The notes under the pieces: generated by a model | The model's database searches: none | Told to the model about the DNA's origin: nothing | Seen by the model: only the letters and a program-made list of their open reading frames with translations | Part shown: positions 37,037-46,948 of the stretch, one piece after another | How the letters are laid out: the number at the start of each line of letters is the position of its first letter | How positions within the stretch are numbered: the first letter of the stretch is position 1 | Program-made: the position numbers and the translations under genes | Assembly: GCF_019219065.1 (NCBI RefSeq) | Contig: NZ_JAHUWK010000007.1 | Location: 1-64,000, forward strand | Origin: Duganella sp. sic0402 | GTDB lineage: Bacteria; Pseudomonadota; Gammaproteobacteria; Burkholderiales; Burkholderiaceae_D | Length of the DNA: 64,000 nucleotides | Direction: 5' to 3'

Positions 37037-37984
37037 ATGCTTGAAATCCTCGCCATTACCTGTCCGATTTATCTTGTGGTGCTGGCCGGGTATGCGGCAA
37101 CCCGCAGCGGCTTGTTCGCCCGCACCGACATGCAGGTGTTTGGCAAATTCGTCTTCAATCTTGCGCTGCCGGCACTGATCTTCAACGCGCTGGCGCAGCG
37201 GCATATCAGCGATATCCTGCATCCGGCGTATCTGCTCGCCTATCTGTTCGGCTCCCTGCTGATGCTGACGCTGGCCTTTTTCACTGGCCGGCGCGTGCTC
37301 GGGCTGAGCATGATACGCAGCACTTTCCTGGCGATGGGCGTCTCCTGCTCGAACAGCAGCTTTATCGGCTTTCCGATCCTGATGCTGATGGTGGCGCCGG
37401 TGGCCGGCGTGGCGCTGGGGCTGAATGTGATCGTTGAAAATCTGGTGATGCTGCCTTTGCTGCTGGCGATGGCGGAGCATAGCCGCGATGGCGGCGGCGG
37501 CGCGTGGCATCAGGTGATACGCCAGTCGGCGCGGCGGCTGGTGAAAAATCCGCTGGTGATTTCCGTGACGGCCGGCCTGGCGGTCAGCCTGTCGGAAGTG
37601 AGCCTGCCGCAGCCTGTGATACGCAGCGTGAATCTGTTCGCGCAAGCCAGTGGCGGCTTGTCGCTGTTTGCGATCGGCGGCATGCTGGTCGGCCTGTCGC
37701 TGAGCGCCGGCTGGCAGCGCGTGGTGCCATTGGTGATGGGGAAGTTGATCGGCCATCCGCTGGCGGTGCTGCTGGTTGCGACCAGCGTGCCGCTGCTGGG
37801 CGTCACGCCGATGGAACCGCAGCTGCGCGCCGCCGCCTTGCTGATGGCCGCGATGCCGATGCTGAGCATCTATCCGATCCTGGCCCAGGCCTATGGCGAA
37901 GCAGACCGCAGCGCCACCGCGCTGCTGATCTGCATGGTGGCGTCATTCTTTACGCTGAGTGGGTGGATGTGGCTTCTGCATTGA
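37037..37984 (+). CDS. AEC-family (auxin-efflux-carrier-like) transporter, 315 aa
   Basis: Ten hydrophobic segments with the AEC pattern: start [47 protein letters not shown] early, and [15 protein letters not shown] at the middle crossover. Family members export or import organic anions such as malonate. Its 3' end overlaps the alternative oxidase gene by 35 bp in convergent orientation. Confidence 0.87.
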   Translation: MLEILAITCPIYLVVLAGYAATRSGLFARTDMQVFGKFVFNLALPALIFNALAQRHISDILHPAYLLAYLFGSLLMLTLAFFTGRRVLGLSMIRSTFLAMGVSCSNSSFIGFPILMLMVAPVAGVALGLNVIVENLVMLPLLLAMAEHSRDGGGGAWHQVIRQSARRLVKNPLVISVTAGLAVSLSEVSLPQPVIRSVNLFAQASGGLSLFAIGGMLVGLSLSAGWQRVVPLVMGKLIGHPLAVLLVATSVPLLGVTPMEPQLRAAALLMAAMPMLSIYPILAQAYGEADRSATALLICMVASFFTLSGWMWLLH

Positions 37985-38612
37985 GCGCGTTGGCGAAGTG
38001 GTGGTTGACATCGCGGTGGCCCGTCTCATCTTCGCGCACCACCAGCACTACATCACGCAACTTGGCGCTGACAGGCAGCTTCCAGTAGTCGATGGCGATT
38101 TGCGGCGCTGGCACATTCTCTACGCGGCCCGCATCGATTTCGGCCAGGTACAGTGTGTAGCTGATCACCGCCTGTTCTTCAAAGTAGCCGACCAGGCGGT
38201 GCGCCGTGCGCGGCGTGGTCAGGTACAGCAGGAAGAAGAAGATGAAGAACAGCGCTTGCACCAGCAGGATCACCATCCGCTCAAACCAGCTAGGCTTGGC
38301 GATCTCGACGAAGGTCATCAGGTGCATGCGTTCGTTATCGGCTTCTTCCAGCAGCGTGCGTATCCAGCCGTGATCATCGACCATCCAGCGCAGACAGCGC
38401 AGGTGTACCAGCATGCCGCCTACCATGCCCGGCACTGCCGCGACGGTTTCCAGCACGATGGCGCGGTTGCCATAGCGTTTGGCGAAGAAGGTGTCGGCGA
38501 AGAAGCGCAGCGCCAGGGTGATGCCGAGCGCGATGCGGTCGGAGATATTGCTCGCAGCGTGGTGTTTATCCAGTGTGACGGGGGTGTTTGTCGTGCTCGT
38601 CGTTTTCATCAT
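37950..38612 (-). CDS. aox: Alternative oxidase (di-iron, quinol oxidase), 220 aa
   Basis: All di-iron ligand motifs are present: LETVAAVPG (Glu55), [13 protein letters not shown] (Glu94, His97), YFEEQAV (Glu145/146) and [12 protein letters not shown] (Glu196, His199). Two hydrophobic hairpins anchor it in the membrane. The enzyme oxidises ubiquinol with O2 without pumping protons and is insensitive to cyanide and NO, which block haem oxidases. The ATG at 38612 (or 38609) follows AAGGAGA. An FNR/Dnr box lies 70 bp upstream, and the gene starts the anaerobic/N-oxide region. Confidence 0.9.
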   Translation of the reverse strand: MMKTTSTTNTPVTLDKHHAASNISDRIALGITLALRFFADTFFAKRYGNRAIVLETVAAVPGMVGGMLVHLRCLRWMVDDHGWIRTLLEEADNERMHLMTFVEIAKPSWFERMVILLVQALFFIFFFLLYLTTPRTAHRLVGYFEEQAVISYTLYLAEIDAGRVENVPAPQIAIDYWKLPVSAKLRDVVLVVREDETGHRDVNHHFANALNAEATSTHSA

Positions 38613-38681
38613 TCTCTCCTTCTCGTTTAAACATGTAATCACAATACATCTTTTAGTGATGGAGGTCAAGACTTTGTCGCA

Positions 38682-38695
38682 TTGATCCAGGTCAA
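38682..38695. promoter_or_regulatory. FNR/Dnr-type box before aox
   Basis: TTGATCCAGGTCAA matches TTGAT-N4-ATCAA in 9 of 10 positions. It is centred 76 bp upstream of the aox start and 100 bp upstream of the chemoreceptor. Confidence 0.65.
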
Positions 38696-38788
38696 ATTGC
38701 CTTAGAATAAATATTTATTTCTTTTTGTGTAATTTTGTTGTCGGCGAGACTATATAATTTCTGACTGACTTAAGCATTGAAAGAGATT

Positions 38789-40372
38789 ATGCGGTTAAAT
38801 TTACCTGTCACTGACACTGAATATATTCTGGACGAAGCCGAGACTATCGTTTCAAAAACTGATTTAAAAGGAAACATTAACTATGTTAATAGGGATTTTA
38901 TCAAGATCAGCGGATTCTCGGAAGATGAGTTATTGGGCGCACCGCAAAACATCGTGCGCCATCCCGACATGCCGCAGGCAGCCTTCGAGGACATGTGGCG
39001 CGAGCTGAAGGCAGGGCGCGCCTGGACCGGCCTGGTGAAGAACCGCTGCAAGAACGGTAATTTCTACTGGGTCGAGGCGAATGCCGCGCCATATATGGAG
39101 AATGGCAAAATCGCCGGCTATACCTCGGTGCGGGTAAAACCCAGCCGTGCGCAAATCGATGCGGCATGGCGTCTTTATAATACCGAAAATCTGAAATTCA
39201 CCAAAAAGCGGAATATATCGCTAGCGCTGCAATGTAATCTGATATTCCTGGTGATAATCGGCTTGATGGCGGTGTCGTGGGTATTTCCCGCCGTGACAGG
39301 CTTGAATATAGTGGTTGCCATTGCCGGCCTGCTGGTGCTGCGCAGGGCGGCGATTGCGCCGCTGGACGAGATGCGCGAGCATCTGGAGCACATGAGCGGC
39401 GGCGACCTGACCGGCCGCATCGACGCCAGGGGCTGCACCGAAGCCCACGAGATGCTGCAAGCGCTGCGTATCCTGCAAATCAACCTGAAATCACTGGTCG
39501 GCCAGATCAAGGAAGCCAGCATGGTGGTCAATAGCGGTGCCGACGAAATCGCCCATTGCAACGCCGATCTGTCGGCGCGCGCCGAAGGGCAATCCAGCTC
39601 GCTCGAAGAGACGGCTACCTCGATGAAGCAGATCACCGGCACGGTGCGCCAGAATGCCGACAACGCGCACGACGCCAACGACCTGGCGCTGGCCGCAGCC
39701 AGGGTGGCGGGCGAGGGCGGCGCTGCTGTCAGCGCGGTGGTCGACACCATGGGCGCGATCCACCAAAGTTCGACCCGCATCGCCGACATCATCACCGTCA
39801 TCGACAGCATCGCTTTCCAGACCAATATCCTGGCGCTCAACGCCGCAGTGGAGGCGGCACGCGCCGGCGAACAGGGACGTGGCTTTGCGGTGGTCGCCAG
39901 CGAAGTGCGCAACCTGGCACAGCGCTCGGCCACGGCCGCGCATGAGATCAAGGACCTGATCACCAATTCGGTCGGCAAAATCGAAAGCGGCAGCAGGCAG
40001 GCGGAGGACGCCGGCCGCATCATGTCGCAGATCGTGCAGTCGGTCGGCAAGGTGGAGCGCTATATGGGCGAGATCAGCAACGCCAGCAAGGAACAAAGCT
40101 CCGGCATAGAACTGATCAACACCGCGATGGCGCAGATCGACGCCATCAATCAGCAGAACGCGGTGGTGGTGGGAGAGGCTGCGGAAGCGGCGCGGCGCAT
40201 GCACCAGCAGGCCATGCAGCTGGGTAGCCTGATCGGCCAGTTCAAACTGGTGGCTGCCGGCCCGTCATCCAGGGTGCTGGCGATGACGCCGCGCCGCAAG
40301 CAGACAGCTATAGCTGAACAGGCCTCCGCAGAGGCCCGTGCAGCAGAAAGGATCAGCGCCGCGCGGCCTTGA
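38789..40372 (+). CDS. PAS-domain methyl-accepting chemotaxis protein (Aer-like), 527 aa
   Basis: PAS domain at about residues 20-115 ([36 protein letters not shown], the Aer signature), two short membrane helices (about 155-190), HAMP, and the signalling hairpin [31 protein letters not shown]. Aer proteins sense redox through FAD and steer cells to favourable oxygen. The ATG at 38789 follows AAAGAGA. The first 150 bp of the gene and its promoter are much more AT-rich than the rest, and TATAAT occurs at 38753. Confidence 0.9.
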   Translation: MRLNLPVTDTEYILDEAETIVSKTDLKGNINYVNRDFIKISGFSEDELLGAPQNIVRHPDMPQAAFEDMWRELKAGRAWTGLVKNRCKNGNFYWVEANAAPYMENGKIAGYTSVRVKPSRAQIDAAWRLYNTENLKFTKKRNISLALQCNLIFLVIIGLMAVSWVFPAVTGLNIVVAIAGLLVLRRAAIAPLDEMREHLEHMSGGDLTGRIDARGCTEAHEMLQALRILQINLKSLVGQIKEASMVVNSGADEIAHCNADLSARAEGQSSSLEETATSMKQITGTVRQNADNAHDANDLALAAARVAGEGGAAVSAVVDTMGAIHQSSTRIADIITVIDSIAFQTNILALNAAVEAARAGEQGRGFAVVASEVRNLAQRSATAAHEIKDLITNSVGKIESGSRQAEDAGRIMSQIVQSVGKVERYMGEISNASKEQSSGIELINTAMAQIDAINQQNAVVVGEAAEAARRMHQQAMQLGSLIGQFKLVAAGPSSRVLAMTPRRKQTAIAEQASAEARAAERISAARP

Positions 40373-40577
40373 TCTTGCGCCCGGTGGTGGCGCGCGGCGG
40401 GTGTTCGGCGGCAGCGCCGAACAGCGCCTCGACCATCGGATCGCGGCGGATATTCATTTTCTTGGCACGGGTAGGATAGATGGTGTCATCGATCAGGCGG
40501 TGCACGCGTGCGCCTTCTCGGTTGATGGTGACGCTCAGGGTAGGTCCGTCGTAGTAGTCATTAGCCATTTGTTTCAT
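40353..40577 (-). CDS. Small conserved-looking basic protein, 74 aa
   Basis: No family is recognised. The protein is basic, with an N-terminal segment [40 protein letters not shown] and a charged tail. Its start has AAAGAGA upstream, and it follows the PaaX-like gene by 19 bp, so it is probably the last gene of that operon. Its 3' end overlaps the chemoreceptor gene by 20 bp in the opposite orientation. Confidence 0.5.
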   Translation of the reverse strand: MKQMANDYYDGPTLSVTINREGARVHRLIDDTIYPTRAKKMNIRRDPMVEALFGAAAEHPPRATTGRKIKAARR

Positions 40578-40596
40578 GATTCTCTTTCGGTGATAT

Positions 40597-41520
40597 TTAA
40601 GCAGTCATGTAAACGCTGGTGCGGCGCGCGATATGGCGACGTACTGGCGTGGCGGAAGGGCCGGCCGACTGCTCTTGCGCAGGCGCTTCGGTAATCTTCA
40701 GGATGTAGCGGCGCGCTTGCGCCGCGCAGCCCGCGTACAGGGCCACATAGGTTTGATAGGCTTCCATGGCGGTCCAGTTCTCGGGCAACAGCTCCTGCGG
40801 CAGCAGCGGATCGCTGCGGCGGCAATGCTGGTAGCCATGGCTGACCAGCAGCCGCAGCACGTAGGCCTGCTGGTCGGTGAAGGCGCCGCGCTTGCCCAGC
40901 ATCTGGCGCAGCGGCAGGAAGCGCTGCTGGAATTGCTGGTACATTGCGGCTGGCGTATCCAGGTCCCAATCCATTTTGCCGAACAGCGGCTGCCGCACGG
41001 CGGCCGCCAGCTGCATGCCGCTCACTTCAAACAGCGCCAGGCCGTGATCCTCGCCCGCCTGCACGCCGCGCGTGTAGGATGAGGGGCGCGCCAGCACATT
41101 CGGCGCCAGCATGCAGTAGTCCAGGTCCAGCAGCTGCTTGCGCGCGGCGGCGTAGCTGGTGGCGTTGAAGCCGCCGGAATTCACCAGCATGCTCCAGTCT
41201 TCGGCGAAGCTGCGCCCGGCCGGGATGTTGAGCCGCTGGCGCACCGACTGGATCGAGGCAGCAGCTTCCGGCGTCAGCATGCACAGGCTGCGGCGGCCAT
41301 GGCGCTCGATCTTGATGACTTTGTGTTCGGCCAGGCGGAACAGGGCGGTGCGCACGGTGCGCTCCTGGAAGCCCAGCGGTTCCAGCAGCGCGATCACGCT
41401 GCCCAGCCATTGGGTTTTTTGTCCGAATGCCTGCGCTTCGCTGAACATCAGTTTCAGCAGGGTGCTCAGGCGGGGCTTGGCCTGCCGCAGGACGGCGTCG
41501 AGATAGAATTCGCTATTCAT
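40597..41520 (-). CDS. PaaX-like transcriptional regulator, 307 aa
   Basis: An N-terminal winged helix (LLKLMFSEAQAFGQKTQWLGSVIALLEPLGFQERTVRTALFRLAEHKVIKIERHGRRS) followed by the PaaX central and C-terminal domains (YCMLAPNVLARP, LPENWTAMEAYQTYVALY). PaaX proteins repress phenylacetate degradation in other bacteria, but here no paa genes are nearby. Its ATG overlaps the stop of the NnrS-like gene (ATGA), so it is made together with a nitrosative-stress-like membrane protein, suggesting a different regulatory role. Confidence 0.85.
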   Translation of the reverse strand: MNSEFYLDAVLRQAKPRLSTLLKLMFSEAQAFGQKTQWLGSVIALLEPLGFQERTVRTALFRLAEHKVIKIERHGRRSLCMLTPEAAASIQSVRQRLNIPAGRSFAEDWSMLVNSGGFNATSYAAARKQLLDLDYCMLAPNVLARPSSYTRGVQAGEDHGLALFEVSGMQLAAAVRQPLFGKMDWDLDTPAAMYQQFQQRFLPLRQMLGKRGAFTDQQAYVLRLLVSHGYQHCRRSDPLLPQELLPENWTAMEAYQTYVALYAGCAAQARRYILKITEAPAQEQSAGPSATPVRRHIARRTSVYMTA

Positions 41521-42821
41521 GATTGTGCGGGTACAAAAAGAAGGTGGTGGGACACGGCGCGGCCGAGGTTGAAGCACAAGCCCAGGCAGGCCGCGCACAT
41601 CAGCGCGGCGCCCGGCCGTACCAGCGCCGGTTGATAGCAGGCGCCCAGCAACAGCAGCAGGCCGGCGGCATGTGTGCCGTACTGCCACTGCGCGTGGCGC
41701 TCGGGAATGATCTGGTTGATGGTCGGCGGCTTGCGGCCGCTGGCGATCCGCAGGTCTTGCAGGTGATACCAGGTCAGGAATGGAACAATCTTGTACAGCA
41801 TGCCGCTGACGGCGGAAAAGGCGAAGCCGCCGATCAGCAGCACGCCGAGTGCCAGCGGCGCGGCGTTGGATGGCGCGGCCTCCGGCCACAGCCACAGGCC
41901 GAGCGACGCCAGCAGGCAGGCCATGGCGGTACGCCAGTGCAGCGTGGTCGGATCGGCGCGCGGCCGTTTGCGGCGGATCAGCAGCTGTAGCGTGGCGCCG
42001 CCAAACAGCGCGTAGCCGGCCGCCAGCAGTACCAGGCAGGCCAGGTGCAGCGCCGCGCCGGGACCGCTCCAGCCGCTCGACAGCGAGGCTGCACCGAGCA
42101 GGATGAACATCCAGGTGCTGTAGGAGCCGGTCAGGTATTTCGGATACGGCTCGGTGAGCATGAACATTGGCACCACCTGAAAGGCGACGCCGATCATCAG
42201 CAGCCCGACCCAGCCCAGCATGCCCCACATGGCGTGCAGATTGGTGATGCGCTGCAGCGGCAGGTGTAGCATGCCGGGCCAGGCGAACACGCTGGCCAGC
42301 ATGCCGCCGAGGATCATGGTCAGTACCAGCGCGGCCAGCGCCAGGCGGATGCCAGCCACCACCGCGCCCGAGCCAGGCAGGTGGTACTGCCACATGGCGA
42401 CCGTGCAGGCGCCGACGAATAGCGTCAGCCCCGCCAGCAGCAGCGCCATGGCGAGGCGGAACAGCGGCGGGCTCTCCTGCCAGAAGGCGCAGGCCAGGGC
42501 CAGCGTGCCGGTGCACAGGCAGGCGTGCACCACCGCGCCAACCTGCGTGGCGCGCGGCACCTGGATGCCCGCCACCACCGGCAGCATTTGCAGCAGCGCG
42601 CCTATCATGGTCATGCTCAGGCAGCCCAGTACCATCAGGTGGGTGACGGCCAGGGTCAGCGGCGACCAGCGGCTGAGCAGGGCCGGTTCGCCTTGCCAGG
42701 CGAGAAAGGCGGCGGCCAGCGCTGCGAACAGCGGCGCACTGAGAAAGAAGCGCATCGGCAGCGACAGCGGCGGATTGTCGCCGAATGAAAGCGCGCGCTG
42801 CGGTGCGTCGAGGGGTTTCAT
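41517..42821 (-). CDS. NnrS-like / haem-copper-oxidase-subunit-I-like membrane protein, 434 aa
   Basis: About twelve hydrophobic helices with conserved His in them (THLMVLGCLSMTMIGALLQMLP, RITNLHAMWGMLGWVGLL, FLTWYHLQDL). This matches the NnrS/haem-copper-like proteins of denitrifiers, which help cells withstand NO and related stress; the molecular activity is not settled. It is the third gene of an operon with hemerythrin and DUF2249 proteins upstream (4-bp overlaps) and the PaaX-like regulator downstream. Confidence 0.72.
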   Translation of the reverse strand: MKPLDAPQRALSFGDNPPLSLPMRFFLSAPLFAALAAAFLAWQGEPALLSRWSPLTLAVTHLMVLGCLSMTMIGALLQMLPVVAGIQVPRATQVGAVVHACLCTGTLALACAFWQESPPLFRLAMALLLAGLTLFVGACTVAMWQYHLPGSGAVVAGIRLALAALVLTMILGGMLASVFAWPGMLHLPLQRITNLHAMWGMLGWVGLLMIGVAFQVVPMFMLTEPYPKYLTGSYSTWMFILLGAASLSSGWSGPGAALHLACLVLLAAGYALFGGATLQLLIRRKRPRADPTTLHWRTAMACLLASLGLWLWPEAAPSNAAPLALGVLLIGGFAFSAVSGMLYKIVPFLTWYHLQDLRIASGRKPPTINQIIPERHAQWQYGTHAAGLLLLLGACYQPALVRPGAALMCAACLGLCFNLGRAVSHHLLFVPAQS

Positions 42822-43069
42822 GCGATCGGCGGCAGCCAGATCAGCACTTCATAGCGCTGCTCTTCCTGCACGGTGGTGCGGTACTGGTAGCCGTTGCGCA
42901 GCAGGATACGGTACAGCGGTACCGGCTCGCGGTCGATCAGCACCCGCAGGCGTTCGTCCTGTCCCAGCGTGTCCAGCGCCTCCAGGATGCGCACCATCGG
43001 CTCTGGCGGCTCCAGGCCGCCGACGTCCAGCAGGCGCGAGCTCCAGCCGTGTTCCAGTATGGCGTTCAT
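42818..43069 (-). CDS. DUF2249-domain protein, 83 aa
   Basis: The family signature LDVGGLEPPEPMVRILEALDTLGQDERLRVLIDREPVPLY is complete. DUF2249 has a TusA-like fold and is found next to hemerythrins and denitrification genes; its function is unknown. It overlaps both neighbours by 4 bp. A second DUF2249 gene is at 52029, before nirK. Confidence 0.82.
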   Translation of the reverse strand: MNAILEHGWSSRLLDVGGLEPPEPMVRILEALDTLGQDERLRVLIDREPVPLYRILLRNGYQYRTTVQEEQRYEVLIWLPPIA

Positions 43070-43524
43070 GCGGCGCTCTCCTCGGGCTGGTCCAGGCTGG
43101 CCATGCTCGAGACGACCGCGTCGGCCTGCTGCGCCAGCACGAAATCGGCCTGCGGATAGAGGATGCCTTCTTCCTTCAGATTGTGTTGGCGCATCAGGAT
43201 GCGCAGCGTGTCGGCCTGGTCGAAAAAGGCGTCGCTGTCTTGCTGGGTGATGGCGGTTTTCATTTCGGCCAGCATGCCGCGCATCTGGCGGTGCTCGGCG
43301 CGCATCACCACCGTCGGGCCGTAGCCATTGCCCAGCGCCTGGTCGAGGCGCGGGAACAGCACGCGTTCCTCTTTCTCCAGGTGGCGTTCAAACAGGTTCA
43401 GAAAAGCGCCGAAATGGCTGCCGGCATCGGCCCAGTGGCGCAGGATGACGTCCGATTCCGCCATGGCGTATTGATCGTCGCAACGGCGATGATCCTGATC
43501 GAGATAAGTAGCGATCTTTTGCAT
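43066..43524 (-). CDS. Hemerythrin (HHE) domain protein, 152 aa
   Basis: A four-helix bundle with iron-ligand His/Glu: DQDHRRCD (His11), HFGAFLNLFERHLEKEERVLFP, MRAEHRQMRGML and LMRQHNLKEEGILYP. Such proteins bind O2 or NO at a di-iron site and may protect or repair iron proteins under nitrosative stress. It is the first gene of the DUF2249-NnrS-PaaX operon, with an FNR/Dnr box 59 bp before its start. Confidence 0.85.
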   Translation of the reverse strand: MQKIATYLDQDHRRCDDQYAMAESDVILRHWADAGSHFGAFLNLFERHLEKEERVLFPRLDQALGNGYGPTVVMRAEHRQMRGMLAEMKTAITQQDSDAFFDQADTLRILMRQHNLKEEGILYPQADFVLAQQADAVVSSMASLDQPEESAA

Positions 43525-43582
43525 CTTGTTTGTCCATGATTAAGCTTGAACGCATTGTCCCACCCGACAAAGCTCCAATTCT

Positions 43583-43596
43583 TTGATTCACATCAA
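43583..43596. promoter_or_regulatory. FNR/Dnr box shared by the hemerythrin operon and ubiU
   Basis: TTGATTCACATCAA is a perfect TTGAT-N4-ATCAA site. It is centred about 65 bp from the hemerythrin start (minus strand) and 66 bp from the ubiU start (plus strand), so one site is equally placed for both divergent operons. Confidence 0.85.
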
Positions 43597-43655
43597 GGAT
43601 TTTCGGGTTCATGGAGCGATACAGTTCGTTCGCCCTATCCGCTATGAAAAATTAG

Positions 43656-44675
43656 ATGAATTCTCCTGTATCCCCTCCCATCGAGCTGGTATGCCCGGCG
43701 GGCAGCCTGCCGGCCCTGAAGGCCGCCATCGACCTGGGCGCAGATTGCGTCTACCTCGGTTTTCGTGACGCCACCAACGCCCGCAACTTCGCCGGCCTGA
43801 ATTTCGACGACGCCGCCATCAATACCGGCATTGGCTACGCCCATGACCACGGCCGCAAGGTGCTGCTGGCGCTGAACACCTATCCGCAGCCGGACAACAC
43901 TGCCTTGTGGCAGGCTGCCATCGACCGCGCCGCCAAGGCTGGCGTGGATGCCGTCATCCTGGCCGATCCGGGCCTGATGCGCTATGCCGCCGACCATTAC
44001 CCGAACCTGCGCCTGCACCTGTCGGTGCAAGGCTCGGCCACCAATGCCGAAGCGATCAACTTCTACCAGAAGCAGTTTGGCGTGCAGCGCGCGGTGCTGC
44101 CGCGCGTGCTGTCGCTGGCGCAGGTCGAGCATGTGGTCAAGAACACCAACGTGGAAATCGAAGTATTCGGCTTCGGCAGCCTGTGCGTGATGGTGGAGGG
44201 GCGCTGCCAGCTGTCGTCCTACGTCACCGGCGAGTCGCCCAACACCCACGGCGTGTGCTCGCCGGCCAAGGCGGTGCGCTGGCAGCAGAATCCGCGCGGC
44301 CTGGAGTCGCGCCTTAACGGCGTGATGATCGACCGTTACACGCCGCAGGAAAACGCCAGCTATCCAACGCTGTGCAAGGGACGCTTCGAGGTCGAAGACG
44401 AAACCTATTACGCCATCGAAGAGCCGACCAGCCTGAATACGCTGGAACTGCTGCCGCAGCTGCTGGAGATGGGCGTGAAAGCGGTCAAGATCGAAGGCCG
44501 GCAGCGCAGTCCGGCCTATGTGTCGCAGGTAACGCGCGTATGGCGCGCGGCGCTGGATGACTGCCTGCGCAACGCGGCGCGCTACTCGGTCAAGCCGGCC
44601 TGGATGTCGGAACTGAACACGCTGGCGGAAGGCCAGCAGCACACACTGGGCGCGTATCACCGCTCGTGGAAATGA
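43656..44675 (+). CDS. ubiU: UbiU, O2-independent ubiquinone hydroxylase component (U32 family), 339 aa
   Basis: The U32 signature and four cysteines C177, C184, C201 and C240 keep exactly the spacing of the E. coli UbiU [4Fe-4S] ligands (169/176/193/232). With UbiV and UbiT it replaces the O2-dependent hydroxylases of ubiquinone synthesis, using prephenate as the oxygen donor. ubiU-ubiV-ubiT form an operon in this order. The perfect FNR/Dnr box upstream fits anaerobic expression. Confidence 0.93.
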   Translation: MNSPVSPPIELVCPAGSLPALKAAIDLGADCVYLGFRDATNARNFAGLNFDDAAINTGIGYAHDHGRKVLLALNTYPQPDNTALWQAAIDRAAKAGVDAVILADPGLMRYAADHYPNLRLHLSVQGSATNAEAINFYQKQFGVQRAVLPRVLSLAQVEHVVKNTNVEIEVFGFGSLCVMVEGRCQLSSYVTGESPNTHGVCSPAKAVRWQQNPRGLESRLNGVMIDRYTPQENASYPTLCKGRFEVEDETYYAIEEPTSLNTLELLPQLLEMGVKAVKIEGRQRSPAYVSQVTRVWRAALDDCLRNAARYSVKPAWMSELNTLAEGQQHTLGAYHRSWK

Positions 44676-44691
44676 ATTATCTGGAGAAGTT

Positions 44692-45594
44692 ATGTTGAAA
44701 CTCGCCCTCGGGCCGCTGCTATATTACTGGCCGCGCGCCAAGGTCATGGATTTTTATGAAGAAATCGCGGAGAGCCCGGTGGATATCGTCTACCTCGGCG
44801 AGACCGTGTGCTCGCGCCGCCACGAGCTGCGCGCTGCAGATTGGCTGGCCGTCGCCGAACTGCTGCAAGGACGCGGCAAAGAGGTGGTGGTATCGACGTT
44901 GACGTTGATTGAATCCAGTGCGGATCTCGGCGCGCAGCGCAAAATCGTGGCGAATGGCCGCTTCCAGGTGGAAGCGAACGATATCGGCGCGGTGCATATG
45001 CTGAGCGGCCAGGGCGATTTTGTCGCCGGGCCGCATCTGAATATTTACAATCCGCCAACGCTGTCGCTGATGCATGAGCTGGGTGCGAAGCGCTGGGTCA
45101 TGCCGCTGGAGATGAGCCGGGATGGCTTGCAGCACATGCAGCGCAACCGTCCGCAAGGCATGCAGACCGAGGTCTTTGCCTTTGGCCGCATGCCGCTGGC
45201 GTTCTCCGCGCGCTGTTTCACCGCGCGCAACCGCAACCTGCCGAAGGACGATTGCCGCTTCAGCTGCATCGACCATCCGGACGGCATGCTGATGCAGACC
45301 AAGGAGAAGCAGGAGTTTCTGGTGTTGAACGGCATCCAGAGCCAGTCGGCGCTGGTGTACAACCTGGTGGCGGAGCTGGAGCAGATGATCGAGCTGGGCG
45401 TGGATATAGCGCGACTCAGCCCGCAGTCGACCAATATGAAGGAAATTATCGCCGCCTTCGACGCCGCGCGCACCGGCGCGCTGCTGCCGCGTGCGGCGGC
45501 TGACACCATCTCGCCGTTGCTACCGTCTGAGGCCTGCAACGGCTATTGGTATGGCAAGCCTGGCCTGGAATATCGCATGGAGACCGCAGCATGA
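44692..45594 (+). CDS. ubiV: UbiV, O2-independent ubiquinone hydroxylase component (U32 family), 300 aa
   Basis: Partner of UbiU in a heterodimer. Cysteines C40, C175, C188 and C192 match the E. coli UbiV cluster pattern (39, 180, 193, 197). The start ribosome site is GGAGAAG. Its stop overlaps the ubiT start (ATGA). Confidence 0.93.
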   Translation: MLKLALGPLLYYWPRAKVMDFYEEIAESPVDIVYLGETVCSRRHELRAADWLAVAELLQGRGKEVVVSTLTLIESSADLGAQRKIVANGRFQVEANDIGAVHMLSGQGDFVAGPHLNIYNPPTLSLMHELGAKRWVMPLEMSRDGLQHMQRNRPQGMQTEVFAFGRMPLAFSARCFTARNRNLPKDDCRFSCIDHPDGMLMQTKEKQEFLVLNGIQSQSALVYNLVAELEQMIELGVDIARLSPQSTNMKEIIAAFDAARTGALLPRAAADTISPLLPSEACNGYWYGKPGLEYRMETAA

Positions 45595-46085
45595 ACCCAG
45601 TAGCACAAAACAACTACGGCCCGGCGCAACCGCTGCCGGCCTTGCTGGCCATGCTGGGCCAGCGCTTGCCTGCCTTTCCTGGCTCGCTGCTGTGCGTGGC
45701 GGTGCTGAACCTGGTGCTGAAGCCGCACCTGCCGGACGATGTGCGTGGCGGCCTGGCCGGCAGTCATCTGCGCGTGCGCATCAATGATGCGGGCGTGGCG
45801 TTCGACTTTACCTGGCGCGGCGACAGCTTTGCGGCCTTGCGCGCCGCCGGCGTGCCGGATCTGGAAATCGGCGCCTGCACGCGCGACTTCATCGCGCTGG
45901 CCAAGCGGGAGCAAGACCCGGACACGCTGTTCTTCTCGCGCCGGCTGTCGATGGAAGGGGATACGGAACTGGGCCTGCTGGTGAAAAATACGCTGGATGC
46001 GATTGAGCTGCCGCTGACGGAGCTGGGCCGCCAGGCCGTGACGCGCTTGTTTAACGCGCTGCCTGGCCGGCGCGGCGCACCGTAA
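45591..46085 (+). CDS. ubiT: UbiT, SCP2-domain accessory protein for anaerobic ubiquinone synthesis, 164 aa
   Basis: The ATG at 45591 overlaps the ubiV stop. The sequence is an SCP2 lipid-binding domain ([58 protein letters not shown]). UbiT carries the lipophilic intermediate for UbiUV. Its 3' end overlaps nrdG by 35 bp in convergent orientation. An in-frame upstream start at 45546 lies inside ubiV and was not used. Confidence 0.9.
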   Translation: MNPVAQNNYGPAQPLPALLAMLGQRLPAFPGSLLCVAVLNLVLKPHLPDDVRGGLAGSHLRVRINDAGVAFDFTWRGDSFAALRAAGVPDLEIGACTRDFIALAKREQDPDTLFFSRRLSMEGDTELGLLVKNTLDAIELPLTELGRQAVTRLFNALPGRRGAP

Positions 46086-46827
46086 AGCTACTGAACAGCG
46101 GTGCTATCCCGGCCAGCAGAGGCTCGCCCGGATAGCCCGGCATGGCGCTCGACACCAGGCCTTCATCGGCGCAACCGGTAGCGCGAAACTCCTGTAATAC
46201 ATAGTGCTCGACGCCCATGCCGGCCAGCGTCTGTGCCAGTTCCAGCAGCAGGGCCGGCGACAACTGCGCCGGATGCACGGTGGTGCGGCATTCATAATCG
46301 ACACCACTGGACAGGATGGCGGCCACGCTTTCCCGCACCGGCTCTCCGCTGTTGGCGATACCGGTCACTTCGGCATAGCGCGCGAAGGTAGTCTTGACAT
46401 CAAAGCCTATCCAATCCACCAGCGGCAGCACGCTTTTCAAGCGTTCCGGATAAATGCAGGCCGTCTCCAGGCCGATTTTGAAGCCCATGGCGCGCACCTC
46501 GGCGATGGCGCTGTGCAGGGCCGGGTCCATGGTGGCCTCGCCGCCGCAGAACACCACCGCATCCAGCATGCCGGCGCGCCGTTCCAATGTGGTCAGAATA
46601 TCTTTCCAGGCGATCGGGCTTTCGCGCGTGCGTTCCTGAAGGTGGGTGTTCTGGCAGTAGCCGCAGCGCCAGGGGCAGCCCTGCACGAATATCACGGCCG
46701 ACAGCAGGCCGGGATATTCGGTGGCGCTGAACGGGGTGTAGCCGCCAACCCGTAGCTGGCGGCCTTCCTGTTTAAGATCCCAACTGCGCATGCGGCTCAC
46801 GGAAGAATTTACGTTCATGGAATTCAC
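46051..46827 (-). CDS. nrdG: Anaerobic ribonucleotide reductase activating radical-SAM enzyme, 258 aa
   Basis: Radical-SAM cluster motif C51-x3-C55-x2-C58 (CPWRCGYC) and GGEATMDP (SAM binding). It makes the glycyl radical on the class III ribonucleotide reductase. The start is uncertain among 46827, 46818 and 46791; the first lies inside the small glycyl-radical ORF. It is the last gene of the nrdD region. Confidence 0.88.
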   Translation of the reverse strand: MNSMNVNSSVSRMRSWDLKQEGRQLRVGGYTPFSATEYPGLLSAVIFVQGCPWRCGYCQNTHLQERTRESPIAWKDILTTLERRAGMLDAVVFCGGEATMDPALHSAIAEVRAMGFKIGLETACIYPERLKSVLPLVDWIGFDVKTTFARYAEVTGIANSGEPVRESVAAILSSGVDYECRTTVHPAQLSPALLLELAQTLAGMGVEHYVLQEFRATGCADEGLVSSAMPGYPGEPLLAGIAPLFSSFTVRRAGQAAR

Positions 46828-46948
46828 CCTGCTTGCCGATATTGAAGGACGACACCGGACGGTGGTAGCCCATCACGCGGGTCCAGATTTCGCAAGGCTG
46901 GCGTTCCGAGTCGTCGAGCTGAATGATTGGTTGGTTCACACTTTGCAT
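46772..46948 (-). CDS. Glycyl-radical C-terminal piece of class III ribonucleotide reductase as a separate ORF, 58 aa
   Basis: The 58 residues contain CEIWTRVMGYHRPVSSFN, the radical motif RV-x-GY with flanks seen at the C-terminus of NrdD. It begins with its own ATG at 46948 after AAGGAAA and overlaps the end of the large nrdD ORF by 13 bp in another frame, so the pair is probably translated by coupling. It also supplies a Cys (PCEIW) that could complete the NrdD zinc site. A sequencing frameshift cannot be excluded, but the separate ribosome site and ATG argue for a true split. Confidence 0.75.
   Translation of the reverse strand: MQSVNQPIIQLDDSERQPCEIWTRVMGYHRPVSSFNIGKQGEFHERKFFREPHAQLGS

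Noticed and set aside
41521..42516. N-terminal extension of the PaaX-like ORF
   Set aside because: The upstream part is out of frame with and lies over the NnrS-like gene; the PaaX-like domain starts at the ATG overlapping that gene's stop.
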